From assembly GCA_002747355.1 (NCBI GenBank), contig PDPC01000044.1, positions 1-33,396 of the forward strand: a DNA stretch of 33,396 bases. The letters run 5' to 3'. This DNA is from Pseudomonadota bacterium. GTDB taxonomy: Bacteria; Myxococcota_A; Polyangia; GCA-2747355. Positions within the stretch are counted from its first letter, which is position 1, and each line of letters begins with the position of its first letter. Positions 8,210 to 16,105 of the stretch are shown here, in pieces. Both the position numbers and the translations under genes were made by a program. The notes under the pieces are model-generated. The model was not told where the DNA came from and did no database searches. It saw nothing but the letters and a program-made list of their open reading frames with translations.

Positions 8210-8375
8210 GAGCTTCCCCACACCTTCGGGACCGAGCCGGGTGCTGAGCTGCCGAGAGCCGATGTCGTAGCCGAAGAAACGAGCCATACGGGTGGTCTGG
8301 CGAGCGTCCTGAGGCCGAAAAAGCGGCCGGCAGTGCGGCGCCCGGCGATGGGAGGGACGTTGGTCAGCGCTCTAG
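8206..8375 (-). mobile_element. MITE-like palindromic element, copy B (170 bp)
   Basis: Inverted copy of the dispersed family, filling the whole gap between the convergent methyltransferase-like and sigma-factor genes. Read on the minus strand it matches copies A and E through the middle. Both ends carry CTAG (8206-8209 and 8372-8375), and both flanking genes take their TAG stop codon from those CTAGs. It may act as a bidirectional hairpin terminator, although no long U-tract is visible. Confidence 0.8.
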
Positions 8376-9097
8376 GCTGCCATGGTGGCGGGGCGCTCGG
8401 CGGTGGTCATCGCCAGCAGGCGCTTGCGGATCTTGTTTTTCTTCGAGTAGACGGTCTTGATCGAGATCTCCATCCGCTGGGCGACCTCGGCGGGTGACAT
8501 CCCCTGGCCGAAGTAGAGCTCCATGAAGCGTCGATCGCGCGGTGAGAAGTCGCGAGCCAGCTGATAGAGCTGCGCGCTGCGCTCTTTGCACAGCAGGTTG
8601 TCGAGGGGGCTCGGCGCCTGATCGGCGCGATCTGGCGTCCCGTCGATCTGATCGAGGATCGGCTGTCGGGCGCAGGTGCGCAGATGATCGTAGGCGCTGT
8701 TGATCGAGATCAGCCCGATCCACGAGCCGAGCTTGCTGCCGCGCTCGGGATCATAGAGGCGCAGCTTGCGCATGTCGTTGCGCAGCAGGTTGAAGCAGAC
8801 CTCGCTGAAGATCTCGTCGGCCGCCTCCGAGGCCAGCACGTTGTCGAACTTGGCGATCGCTTTGTGGATACAGCGATAGATCAAGCCGCGGAAACGTCGG
8901 AGCAGCTCGCGCCAGGCTGACTCGTCGCCAGCCAACACCTCGTCTAGCAACGCGAGATCAGATCGCTCGATCAGCGCCTCGGTGATCGTCTGCACCTCGG
9001 GCCGGCGCTGGCCCTGGGGCTCGGCTCGTTTCGGCTTTCGTCCCATCTCGACTTCCCTTCGACTACGCAGACGCCAAAAGGTTTCACCCTTGTTCAT
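8372..9097 (-). CDS. RNA polymerase sigma factor, sigma-70 family (ECF-like)
   Basis: 241 aa. Region 2 covers about residues 55-140 (DESAWRELLRRFRGLIYRCI, EIFSEVCFNLLRND, GSWIGLISINSAYDHLR). Region 4 covers about 175-232 (FSPRDRRFMELYFGQGMSPA, then VAQRMEISIKTVYSKKNKIR), the -35-binding HTH. There is no region 3 of usual length, so it resembles ECF factors. The first 50 residues are a basic extension. The ATG at 9097 is preceded by AAAGGTTGA; a later ATG at codon 18 is an alternative. No anti-sigma gene is adjacent. A sigma-54 promoter match lies about 90 bp upstream of the start codon, suggesting a sigma-54-to-sigma-factor cascade. Confidence 0.88.
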   Translation of the reverse strand: MNKGETFWRLRSRREVEMGRKPKRAEPQGQRRPEVQTITEALIERSDLALLDEVLAGDESAWRELLRRFRGLIYRCIHKAIAKFDNVLASEAADEIFSEVCFNLLRNDMRKLRLYDPERGSKLGSWIGLISINSAYDHLRTCARQPILDQIDGTPDRADQAPSPLDNLLCKERSAQLYQLARDFSPRDRRFMELYFGQGMSPAEVAQRMEISIKTVYSKKNKIRKRLLAMTTAERPATMAA

Positions 9098-9187
9098 GGC
9101 TCAACCTTTTTCGCGCGTTTTTTGTCGAGCGCCCAACACGCGCTCGCGGCGTCGCATCAGCTGCTGAGCACCGCTGCGGCTACTGCC

Positions 9188-9202
9188 GCAAGGCAGGTGC
9201 CA
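9188..9202 (-). promoter_or_regulatory. Predicted sigma-54 (-24/-12) promoter for the sigma-factor gene
   Basis: On the minus strand the sequence is TGGCAC-N5-TTGC: the invariant GG and GC elements have correct spacing, and nine of nine specified core bases match the family consensus. The predicted transcript would start near 9176, leaving an untranslated leader of about 80 nt before the ATG at 9097. Such promoters need an NtrC-type activator; one is encoded at 19941-21323, but a link is inference. Confidence 0.6.
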
Positions 9203-9310
9203 TAGTTCTGTGTCTTTTTCCTGACGATGAACGTGCCAACTACCCTGGCGATTACACCGCTTTTTCTCGACGCCCGGGTCGAGCCGGAGCGGGCTGTGGG
9301 CGTTCGGACC

Positions 9311-9411
9311 TGTGTCGGTGGCAGGATTGACACGTGCGTTATCGAGAGACTGACAAGGCGATGCTGTTGTTGGGGGGAAGGGTGATGGCGACGTGATGGC
9401 AAGGCGTCGCC
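9311..9411. promoter_or_regulatory. Inverted repeats upstream of the sigma-54 promoter (possible activator sites)
   Basis: Two dyads lie 110-220 bp upstream of the -24/-12 match: TGTGTC-N12-GACACG (9311-9334, 5 of 6 paired) and GGCGACG-N11-CGTCGCC (9387-9411, 7 of 7 paired). The distance is typical for enhancer-binding-protein sites. They are unrelated to each other, so at most one is likely to be the activator site. Outside these dyads and element C, I see no credible gene between 9098 and 9626. Confidence 0.3.
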
Positions 9412-9467
9412 AAACCGATGACCCGACTCGGACGGATCCCGCTATGGGGAGAAGACCACGGCGTCTG

Positions 9468-9630
9468 CTAGAGCGCTGATCAGCTCACCGGACCGAGCTG
9501 CGCGAAGGATGCGGCATCACGGCGTAGGCCCGAGAAGGGCGCCTGCTGGCAGCGCGCAACCGACGAGCGACAACCGCTGTGATGTCGCAGACCAGCGCGG
9601 CGACGGGAGGGACGTTGGTCCGCGCTCTAG
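9468..9630 (-). mobile_element. MITE-like element, copy C (diverged, 163 bp)
   Basis: Bounded by CTAG at both ends, with 17-bp terminal inverted repeats (CTAGAGCGC, then NGAYCARC; 14 of 17 match). Its right end is almost identical to the sigma-factor end of copy B (GGGAGGGACGTTGGTC, then CGCTCTAG), while its interior is only loosely similar to the family. The TAG stop of glpK is inside its right CTAG. Confidence 0.65.
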
Positions 9631-11105
9631 GCGAGGGTGAGGGCTTTTTTCCATGAGGCGAGGTGGTCTTGGCGCAGCGCGTCGGCCATCGAGGGGGCGA
9701 AGCGGCGATCGGGCTCCCAGGCGGCGCGGATCGCGTCGGCGTTGGCCCAGACGCCGGTGGCGAGGCCAGCGAGGAAGGCCGCGCCGAGGGCCGTGGTCTC
9801 GATCACCTTCGGGCGCACGATCGCTAGGCCGAGGAGATCGGCCTGAAACTGCATCAGCAGATCATTGGCGCAGGCGCCGCCGTCGACCTTGAAGCTCTGC
9901 AGCGGGTGGCCGAAGTCCTGCTCCATCGTCGCGGCGAGGTCGTGGATCTGATGGGCGATGCCCTCGAGCGTCGCGCGTGCCAGGTGAGCTGCGGTGGTGC
10001 CACGGGTGATCCCCGAGATCACGCCCCGGGCGTCGGGGCGCCAATGGGGCGCGCCGAGGCCGACCAGCGCTGGGACGAAGACCACGCCGCCAGCGTCGGG
10101 CACCGAGGCCGCTAGGGCCTCCACCGCCGGTGCGCTCTCGATCAAGCCCAGGCCGTCACGCAGCCACTGCACCGCGGCGCCGGCGATGAACGCGCTGCCC
10201 TCGAGGGCGTAGACCGTCTTGTCGCCGATGCGCCAGCCGACGGTGGTGAGCATCCCGCTCTGGGTCAGCTTGGGCTCGGAGCCGATGTTGACCAGCAGAA
10301 AGGCGCCCGTGCCGTAGGTGCACTTGGCGTCGCCCTCGTCGAAGCAGGCTTGACCGAAGAGGGCCGCCTGCTGGTCGCCTGCGGCGCCCGCCACGGGGAT
10401 GCCATCGGGGAGCATCGAGAGCCCGCGGGTCTCGCCGTAGACCTCCGACGAGCCCTTGACCTCAGGCAGCAGCTCCCGGGGCACGGTCAGCGGCGAGAGC
10501 AGCGCGTCGGACCAGTCGAGGGTGTGGATGTCGAAGAGCAGCGTGCGGCTGGCGTTGGAGATCTCCGTGACATGGGCGGCGCCGCCGGTGAGCCGCCAGA
10601 TCAGGTAGCTATCGATGGTGCCGAAGCAGAGCTCCCCTGCCTCGGCGCGCTTGCGCACCCCGTCGACCTCGTCGAGCAGCCAGGCGATCTTCGTCCCCGA
10701 GAAATAGGGATCGACCACCAGCCCCGTCCGCTCGCGGTAGAGCGTCTCATAGCCGTCGTCGACGAGCGTCCTACAGCGATCCGCGGTGCGCCGATCCTGC
10801 CAGACCAGCGCGTTATGCAAAGGGGCGCCGCTCGCCCGCTCCCAGAGCACCGTCGTCTCACGCTGATTCGTGATGCCGATCCCCGCGACCTCCTGCCCGC
10901 TGACCCCCGCAGCCTCGAGCGCGCCCGCGATCGCGCGCTCCACCGACTCCCAGATCGCCTCCGGATCGTGCTCGACCCAGCTCGGCTTGGGATAGATCTG
11001 CGGAAACTCCACCGTGACCTTCGCTCGCACCGCGATGCTCTCATCGAGCAACAGCACCGTCGTGCCCGTGGTCCCCTGATCGATCGCCAGCGCGTATCGT
11101 GCCAT
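9627..11105 (-). CDS. glpK: Glycerol kinase
   Basis: ATP-dependent phosphorylation of glycerol to sn-glycerol 3-phosphate in the cytoplasm; 492 aa, the usual family length. FGGY-kinase features are present: N-terminal phosphate loop DQGTTGTT, substrate residues in [15 protein letters not shown] and [36 protein letters not shown], and the C-terminal ADP-binding [15 protein letters not shown]. The ATG at 11105 has an excellent ribosome-binding site (GGAGGAA, 11110-11116); the frame stays open to 11183 only because of an upstream tandem repeat. No glpF or glpD is adjacent. The stop lies in the terminus of MITE-like copy C. Confidence 0.97.
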   Translation of the reverse strand: MARYALAIDQGTTGTTVLLLDESIAVRAKVTVEFPQIYPKPSWVEHDPEAIWESVERAIAGALEAAGVSGQEVAGIGITNQRETTVLWERASGAPLHNALVWQDRRTADRCRTLVDDGYETLYRERTGLVVDPYFSGTKIAWLLDEVDGVRKRAEAGELCFGTIDSYLIWRLTGGAAHVTEISNASRTLLFDIHTLDWSDALLSPLTVPRELLPEVKGSSEVYGETRGLSMLPDGIPVAGAAGDQQAALFGQACFDEGDAKCTYGTGAFLLVNIGSEPKLTQSGMLTTVGWRIGDKTVYALEGSAFIAGAAVQWLRDGLGLIESAPAVEALAASVPDAGGVVFVPALVGLGAPHWRPDARGVISGITRGTTAAHLARATLEGIAHQIHDLAATMEQDFGHPLQSFKVDGGACANDLLMQFQADLLGLAIVRPKVIETTALGAAFLAGLATGVWANADAIRAAWEPDRRFAPSMADALRQDHLASWKKALTLA

Positions 11106-11138
11106 CGAGTTCCTCCGCTTTCGTGTCGCAGCTGTCAC

Positions 11139-11254
11139 ATGACGAGCCGCCAGGTGACGAGCTGCCACGTGACGAGCTGCCACGATAACTGTGGTGAGGA
11201 GGAGGGTAAAGCGCGCGTGGCAGGAGGAGGGTAAAGCGCGCGTGGCAGGAGGAG
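11139..11254. repeat. Two adjacent tandem-repeat blocks upstream of glpK
   Basis: A block of about three 15-bp units (core TGACGAGCTGCCACG, about 11139-11184) is followed by two perfect 25-bp units (11197-11221 and 11222-11246, core AGGAGGAGGGTAAAGCGCG) plus a partial third. Together they fill the gap between glpK and the MshEN-like gene and may separate their transcription. Confidence 0.85.
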
Positions 11255-11263
11255 ACCCGGGCG

Positions 11264-11602
11264 TCAGCGCTTTTGGAGCACGCGGGTCGTGTCGAGCTTG
11301 TTGATGGCGGAGCGTCGCTTGGGGGCAGGCGACACCGGCGGGGCGTAGCGTTTCACCACCGGTTCCACCGGGCCACGACCGGCGGCGACGATCTCGAGCG
11401 TGTCGCGCGAGATGTGGCCGAGCCAGACCAGAACGTCGCCGAGGCGTGAGCCGTGGCGCTGCTGCAGGTTCAGCGCCTCGAAGAGCTGCACACGGTCGAT
11501 CAGCTTATGCGCGATCAGCGCTTCGCCGAGGCGTTGGCTGCGCGGGGCGAGAAGCTTGTCCTCATAGACGCGGGTCTTGGCGTCGAAGGCGTCGATGGTC
11601 AT
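11264..11602 (-). CDS. Stand-alone MshEN / GspE N-terminal-like domain protein
   Basis: 112 aa. Residues about 23-75 contain the duplicated pattern of the T2SS/T4P ATPase N-terminal (MshEN) domain: [12 protein letters not shown], then [10 protein letters not shown], then, after [16 protein letters not shown] and TLEIV. MshEN modules bind cyclic di-GMP through two RLGxxL...Q motifs; here the first is complete, while the second lacks the expected final Gln. No ATPase domain follows, only a basic, proline-containing tail. A c-di-GMP adaptor is a reasonable hypothesis given the GGDEF gene 1.8 kb away on the same strand. Confidence 0.65.
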   Translation of the reverse strand: MTIDAFDAKTRVYEDKLLAPRSQRLGEALIAHKLIDRVQLFEALNLQQRHGSRLGDVLVWLGHISRDTLEIVAAGRGPVEPVVKRYAPPVSPAPKRRSAINKLDTTRVLQKR

Positions 11603-11672
11603 GCGCCCTTATCGGGGCGTCGCGCGCGATGTTGCGTGATGACGTGTTTTTTTCTGGATGGGACGACCTGGG

Positions 11673-13412
11673 TCAGCGCCGGCGGGACCGGCGCCAGTTC
11701 TTCAGCGCCGCGACGTCGCCGCAGTTGAGCACGTCTTTGGTCTCGAGCCAGCCGCGGCGGGCGGTGCGGATCGCCAGCTCGAGGTGCAGCGCCAGCTCCT
11801 CGCCGCTCTTGGCCTCGCCGCCGATCACCACCGGCACCGACAGCTCGTGGGCCCGGCGGCAGTGGTTGGCGTCGAGGTCGAGGCGCAGCGGGTGGCCGTC
11901 GAGCTCGAGAGCCACGCCGGTGCGCTGCGCCGCGGCGAGCAGGGCGTCGAGGTCGAGGGCGGTGGCCTCGCGCTTGCCGAGGAGCCGGCCGCTAGGGTGG
12001 GCGAGGCAGTCGATCACGCCGCTCTCGAGCGCCGCGATCACCCGCGCGGTCATCTCCTCGGTGGCCATCGTGAGCTGGCTGCGCACGCTGCCGAAGACCC
12101 AATCGCTGGCCTCGCCGAGGTCGAGCTCGGTCGGCGCCTGCACCGCGCCCTCGCCGTCGAGGGGCGCGTCGATCGCGGCCAGCAGCGCGAAGCCGTGGGT
12201 CTGCTCGAGCTCGCGCACCCGCTCGCGATGCGCCTCGATCGCCGCGGCGGTGGTGGTGTCGTCGATCGGCAGCACCAGCCCGAGGTAGGACAACCCCTCG
12301 GCCTTGGCTGCCTCGATCAGCGCCGGCACGTCGATCGCGGCGCCCCCGCCTTCGTCTGCGGCCAGCTGCACCGGCACGTGGAGGTCGCCTCGCAGGTCGC
12401 CCCGGCTCAGCGGCTCGGGGAGCTCGTCTCTCTCCGCGGCCTCGATCTCGCCGCGGTTTTCGCGCAGCTCCGGCGGGATGAAGGGCAACCCCACCGCCGC
12501 GAAGACCTCCTCCTCGGTGGCCCCGCTGACCCGCTCGCCGGCGGGCTCGGTGTAGACGCCATACTCGTTGATCCGCAGCCCGGCGCGCTTGGCTCGGTCG
12601 CGGATCGCGATGTTATGCATCTGAGAGCCAGTGAAGTAGTGCATCGCGGCGCCGTAGCTCTCGGGCAGCAGCACGCGCAGATCGACCTGCAGCCCCGAGT
12701 GTAGCCGAACGCTGCATTTGGTCTCGCCGCGGAGCATCACCTCGGCGACCTGCGCCAACGAGACGAAGCGATCCATCACCGGCTCGACCTGCCTCGAGGC
12801 GACGAGGACGTCGAGGTCGCCGATGGTCTCCCGACCGCGGCGGCAGCTCCCCGCCAGGTCGATGCGCTCGACCGCCTTCTCCTCCTGCAGCGCCTCGACG
12901 ATCGCCCACCCCTGGGGCAGAGCGTCGCCCAGCGCTATGCGCCCCGTGCGGCGCCGATAGGTGTCGATCTCGCCCAGCAGCTTGTCTTGTGACGTCTTGC
13001 CCATGCGCGGCAGCTTGGCCAGGTCGCCGGCCCGCGCGGCGGCCTCGAGCTCGTCGATGGAGCTGATGCCCAGCTCGTCGTAGAAGAGCTTCACCTTCTT
13101 GGGGCCGAGGCCGGAGACCTGGAGCATCTCGAAGAGCCCCGGCGGCAGCTCCGACGAGAGCTGCACCAGGTCGTCGCAGGTCCCGGTGTCGATGATCTCG
13201 CGGATGCGCTTGATCGTGCCATCGCCGATGCCCGGCACCTCCTTGAGCGTGCCATCCTCGAGCATCGCCGCCACGCCCTCGGAGAGGTTCTCTAGCGCCT
13301 GGGCGACGCGACGAAACGCCCGGATGCGGAAGGCGTTGGCGCCCTGGATCTCCATCAGGTCTGCCATGCGGGAGAAGACCGCGGCGACGCTGCCGTTGTC
13401 GACGTAGGTCAT
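11673..13412 (-). CDS. polX: DNA polymerase X family protein with degenerate PHP domain
   Basis: 579 aa from the ATG at 13412, chosen for its ribosome-binding site AAAGGAG (13419-13425) and because the open extension to 13523 is low complexity. The N-terminal part has helix-hairpin-helix repeats (VPGIGDGTIKRI, VSGLGPKKVKLFY). The nucleotidyltransferase signature GSCRRGRETIGDLDVLV holds catalytic Asp199 and Asp201, and the palm/thumb motif TGSQMHNIAIRDRA follows. Bacterial PolX normally continues with a Mn-dependent PHP exonuclease; here (about 335-560) the overall sequence remains but most metal ligands are changed (DLHVP for DLxxHS, GSVRS for ASVHS, GGEAKS for NTDAHS). Polymerase or gap-filling activity is likely retained and 3'-5' exonuclease activity probably lost. 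Confidence 0.9.
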   Translation of the reverse strand: MTYVDNGSVAAVFSRMADLMEIQGANAFRIRAFRRVAQALENLSEGVAAMLEDGTLKEVPGIGDGTIKRIREIIDTGTCDDLVQLSSELPPGLFEMLQVSGLGPKKVKLFYDELGISSIDELEAAARAGDLAKLPRMGKTSQDKLLGEIDTYRRRTGRIALGDALPQGWAIVEALQEEKAVERIDLAGSCRRGRETIGDLDVLVASRQVEPVMDRFVSLAQVAEVMLRGETKCSVRLHSGLQVDLRVLLPESYGAAMHYFTGSQMHNIAIRDRAKRAGLRINEYGVYTEPAGERVSGATEEEVFAAVGLPFIPPELRENRGEIEAAERDELPEPLSRGDLRGDLHVPVQLAADEGGGAAIDVPALIEAAKAEGLSYLGLVLPIDDTTTAAAIEAHRERVRELEQTHGFALLAAIDAPLDGEGAVQAPTELDLGEASDWVFGSVRSQLTMATEEMTARVIAALESGVIDCLAHPSGRLLGKREATALDLDALLAAAQRTGVALELDGHPLRLDLDANHCRRAHELSVPVVIGGEAKSGEELALHLELAIRTARRGWLETKDVLNCGDVAALKNWRRSRRR

Positions 13413-13431
13413 AGAGTGCTCCTTTGGATGA

Positions 13432-14316
13432 CTAACCGACGACGCGGTTGCGGCCGCCGTTCTTGGCCGCGTAGAGGTTTTCGTCGGCGTGCCTGATGAA
13501 CGCGGAGACGTCGATCTCTTCACCGCTCGTGGTCGCTACGCCGAGGCTGATCGTGACCGGGATGGTGTCGCCCTCGAACTCGATCGGCTCGTCGGCGACG
13601 AGCCGCCGCAGCTGCTCGGCGAAGTGCATCGCCCCCTGGTGGTCGGCCTCGGGGAGGACGACCACGAACTCCTCGCCGCCGTAGCGGGCCAAGAGCTCTT
13701 CGCGGCGGATCCGCCCTGAGATGCGCCGCGAGACCTCGCGCAGCACGTGGTCACCGGTGAGGTGCCCGTGAACGTCGTTGACCTTCTTGAAATGATCGAG
13801 GTCGAAGATCACCAGCGACATCGGGCGGCGGTAGCGGTGGGCGCGGGCCATCTCGCGCTCGAGGAAGTCGAGCAGGAAGCGCTTGTTGTGAGCGCCGGTC
13901 AGCCCGTCGACGATCGTCATCCGATAGATCGCCTCGTGGTAGCTCGACTCGATGTTGCCGCCCGAGAGGAACTTGAAGATCGTGTTGCCGATCTGCACCA
14001 GGTCGCCGTTGCCCAGGGCGCAGCGGCTGCGCAGCGGCTCCTCGTTGACGTAGGTGCCGTTGGTGCTGTCGAGGTCGGTGATCACCAGCGCGGCGCCCTG
14101 CCGCTTGACCAGCGCGTGCTTGCGCGACACCGAGTCGAAGTCGAGCTGGATCGCGCAGTCGCTGCCGCGGCCGATGTAGAGCTGTGACCTCTCGAGGCCG
14201 AAGCGCTTCCCCATCAGCGGGCCCGGCGGATAGATCATCACGAGACAGGCGTCGCGGTTTTTCCCCTCCGGGGGGCGGATCGCGGTGATGCGAGTTTTCC
14301 ACTCGTCCATCGGCAT
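13432..14316 (-). CDS. FHA-GGDEF diguanylate cyclase
   Basis: 294 aa from the ATG at 14316 (second ATG at 14310). Residues about 25-112 form an FHA phosphothreonine-binding domain (YIGRGSDCAIQL, SVSRKHALV, LDSTNGTYVN). Residues about 125-292 form a GGDEF domain with FDLDHFKKVND and active-site GGEEF (213-217), so synthesis of c-di-GMP from GTP is expected. The inhibitory I-site position reads RREE instead of RxxD, so product feedback may be weak. Long open sequence upstream of 14316 is repeat-rich and not part of the protein. The PolX gene starts 19 bp downstream, perhaps as one transcript. Phospho-dependent control through FHA implies a Ser/Thr kinase elsewhere. Confidence 0.92.
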   Translation of the reverse strand: MPMDEWKTRITAIRPPEGKNRDACLVMIYPPGPLMGKRFGLERSQLYIGRGSDCAIQLDFDSVSRKHALVKRQGAALVITDLDSTNGTYVNEEPLRSRCALGNGDLVQIGNTIFKFLSGGNIESSYHEAIYRMTIVDGLTGAHNKRFLLDFLEREMARAHRYRRPMSLVIFDLDHFKKVNDVHGHLTGDHVLREVSRRISGRIRREELLARYGGEEFVVVLPEADHQGAMHFAEQLRRLVADEPIEFEGDTIPVTISLGVATTSGEEIDVSAFIRHADENLYAAKNGGRNRVVG

Positions 14317-14410
14317 GGGCGAAGCTGCTACCTTCCCGACACGGTCTTTGCGAGAGCGATGAAGGATTGTAGGCCGAAAGACGGAGCCTGACCAGCTGAG
14401 AGCGGGGGTC

Positions 14411-14430
14411 ACTGTAGGGAAGCTCTTGAG
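14411..14430. mobile_element. Right-end remnant of the MITE-like family (copy H)
   Basis: ACTGTAGGGAAGCTCTTGAG matches the family's right end (TGTGGGGAAGCTCTTAAG) with two differences. The preceding bases are not clearly alignable, so only a terminus remains. It sits between the FHA-GGDEF and VWA-lipoprotein genes. Confidence 0.45.
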
Positions 14431-14437
14431 GACCGCC

Positions 14438-14520
14438 CGTCTGTGGAGGTGACGCGTCTGTGGAGGTGACGCGTCTGTGGAGGTGACCCGTCTGTGGAGG
14501 TGACTAGTCTGTGGTGGTCC
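14438..14520. repeat. 17-bp tandem repeat, nearly 5 copies
   Basis: Units of CGTCTGTGGAGGTGACG at 14438, 14455, 14472 and 14489, plus a partial fifth. The last units overlap the 3' end and stop codon (14504-14506) of the VWA-like lipoprotein gene. Confidence 0.92.
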
Positions 14521-16105
14521 GCGGTGAGCAGTGCGCGGAGGCTGCCTGCACGACCGCGTCGTTCCACTTGAAGGGGGCGCTACGGCAGAGCGCCTCGGCC
14601 TGGGTGCCCTTGGGCGGATCATCTTTGCGCATGATCTCAAGACCAAAGGGCGAGACGTTCAAATCAGGTGTGCAATCTGCCGGACGCGGGACCAGGCGCC
14701 AGCAGGGACAGTCCGTGCCGCAGCCGTCGGTCGGGATGGTCGGGTCGAGGAAGTACTTCGTCGGGCATTGCTCGACCAGCGTCTTTTTCTCGTTGGCCGT
14801 CTTGTAGCCAGTGATCTCGAAGACCTGGCACTCGACCTTGTCGAGGCAGGTCGTACCGCAGTAGTCGCCGGTGGACTTGCCGTCGGCCTCGCATTCGCCG
14901 GTGTTGGCGTTGCAAGTCGCGCCCGCCGGACACTTCGGCATCTTGCAGGCGCCGACGCCCTGGCTGCAGGCGATGCCGCCGTTGGGCAGCAGCAGCGGGG
15001 CCTGGATGCACTGCCCACCGAGGGAGGCGACGATCTTGTCGCCGAGTCTCTTGAGGGCGAGGCCGAACTTCGACGGCTCGCAGACCGAGGCGAACTGGCC
15101 ATCGAAGTAGTTGACCACGCTCATGATGCGGAGGGCTGGCACGGCCGAGCCTTCTTTGCCTTGGCAGCTCGGCTTGAGAGTTGGGTTCGCGCCGTTCTTG
15201 CCGACGACCACGGGCTCGGTCGGGCCAGCGATGGCGGCCATGATGACGCGGTCTTTGTTGGGCTTGAGGTTCTCGAAGAACCTGTTGTAGTCCTCGACCT
15301 TGTAGAGCCAGTCGAAGGCCGGCACGCAGTTTTTGCGCGCGCCGAGCTTGTTGCGGTCGTTGACGTCGCATTGCACGCCGAACTCGAAGCAGCGGAAGGA
15401 GGTCATCGGGCCGAGGGGATCGGTCAGGGCCGCCTGCTGTGGGTCGAAGAGCTGCGGGTTACGCGCAGAGCAGTCGTCCTCGTCGGTGATGAAAACGACC
15501 GCGAGGAAGGCGTCGTCGCGGAGGAAGCCCGGGTTGAGGTTCAGCTTCGGGTCGAGGGCGCGGCGGGCGGCCTCGAGCTGCATCTCGAAACCGCAACCGT
15601 TGATGCCCAGCGTGGCGATACAGGAGAAGGCGTCTTTCACGCACTGGGTGGCGTCGCCGCTGCAGTTTGGGATGTTCGTCTTCCCCTCGATCGACTTGAT
15701 GAAGGCGTCGGTCGGCGGGGTGCAGCCGGCGACGCGCGGAGCGTTTTGCAGCTTGCCGCCGTCGCCGCCCTTAATCTCGCAGGAGGGCAGCGTGTAGTTG
15801 CCCACGCCGAGATCCGAGGAGACGACGCCGATGTGGACGTTGGGCAGCTGGTTGCCCAGCTTGTCCGAGACCAGCGCGTCGATCAGCTTGCCGAAGTTCT
15901 GCTGTAGCGCGATTTGCTCATGCTCCATCGAGCCCGAGTTGTCGATCACGAAGAGTAGGTCGACGTCTTTCTCGATGCTTTGTGGGTAGAGCTTACGGGT
16001 CTGTTGCTCGCCCTTCGGCGGCGGGATTTCGAAGGATCGCGAGGGACAGCCCAGGAGCAGGGGCGTCGCCGCGAGGGCCAAGAGCAAACGATAAAGACGG
16101 AACAT
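14504..16105 (-). CDS. Cysteine-rich VWA/MIDAS-containing lipoprotein
   Basis: 533 aa. It has a lipoprotein signal peptide with lipobox LLLGC (Cys20). A von Willebrand A-like domain follows: MIDAS DxSxS in LLFVIDNSGSM (Asp55, Ser57, Ser59), later VVFITDEDDCSARN resembling the third metal-site Asp. About 30 Cys residues, many in the C-terminal half (CKMPKCPAGATCNANTGECE, then DYCGTTCLDKVEC), suggest multiple disulphides outside the inner membrane. The family is typical of large-genome myxobacteria; its role is unknown, with adhesion or metal-dependent protein binding plausible. The start ATG has a strong ribosome-binding site (GGAGGA, at about 16111-16116). Confidence 0.85.
   Translation of the reverse strand: MFRLYRLLLALAATPLLLGCPSRSFEIPPPKGEQQTRKLYPQSIEKDVDLLFVIDNSGSMEHEQIALQQNFGKLIDALVSDKLGNQLPNVHIGVVSSDLGVGNYTLPSCEIKGGDGGKLQNAPRVAGCTPPTDAFIKSIEGKTNIPNCSGDATQCVKDAFSCIATLGINGCGFEMQLEAARRALDPKLNLNPGFLRDDAFLAVVFITDEDDCSARNPQLFDPQQAALTDPLGPMTSFRCFEFGVQCDVNDRNKLGARKNCVPAFDWLYKVEDYNRFFENLKPNKDRVIMAAIAGPTEPVVVGKNGANPTLKPSCQGKEGSAVPALRIMSVVNYFDGQFASVCEPSKFGLALKRLGDKIVASLGGQCIQAPLLLPNGGIACSQGVGACKMPKCPAGATCNANTGECEADGKSTGDYCGTTCLDKVECQVFEITGYKTANEKKTLVEQCPTKYFLDPTIPTDGCGTDCPCWRLVPRPADCTPDLNVSPFGLEIMRKDDPPKGTQAEALCRSAPFKWNDAVVQAASAHCSPRTTTD

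Noticed and set aside
9157-9402. 81-aa minus-strand open frame upstream of the sigma-factor gene
   Set aside because: No family resemblance, no ribosome-binding site, and it contains the predicted sigma-54 promoter region.
11106-11183. N-terminal extension of GlpK ([11 protein letters not shown]-type repeats)
   Set aside because: Encoded by a tandem repeat; the ATG at 11105 has a strong ribosome-binding site and matches the family N-terminus.
14438-14520. CRISPR array
   Set aside because: Repeats are directly adjacent with no spacers, the units are only 17 bp, and there are no cas genes.
14317-14646. Longer N-terminus for the FHA-GGDEF protein
   Set aside because: The extra residues come from the 17-bp tandem repeat and the MITE remnant; the ATG at 14316 gives the expected domain start.
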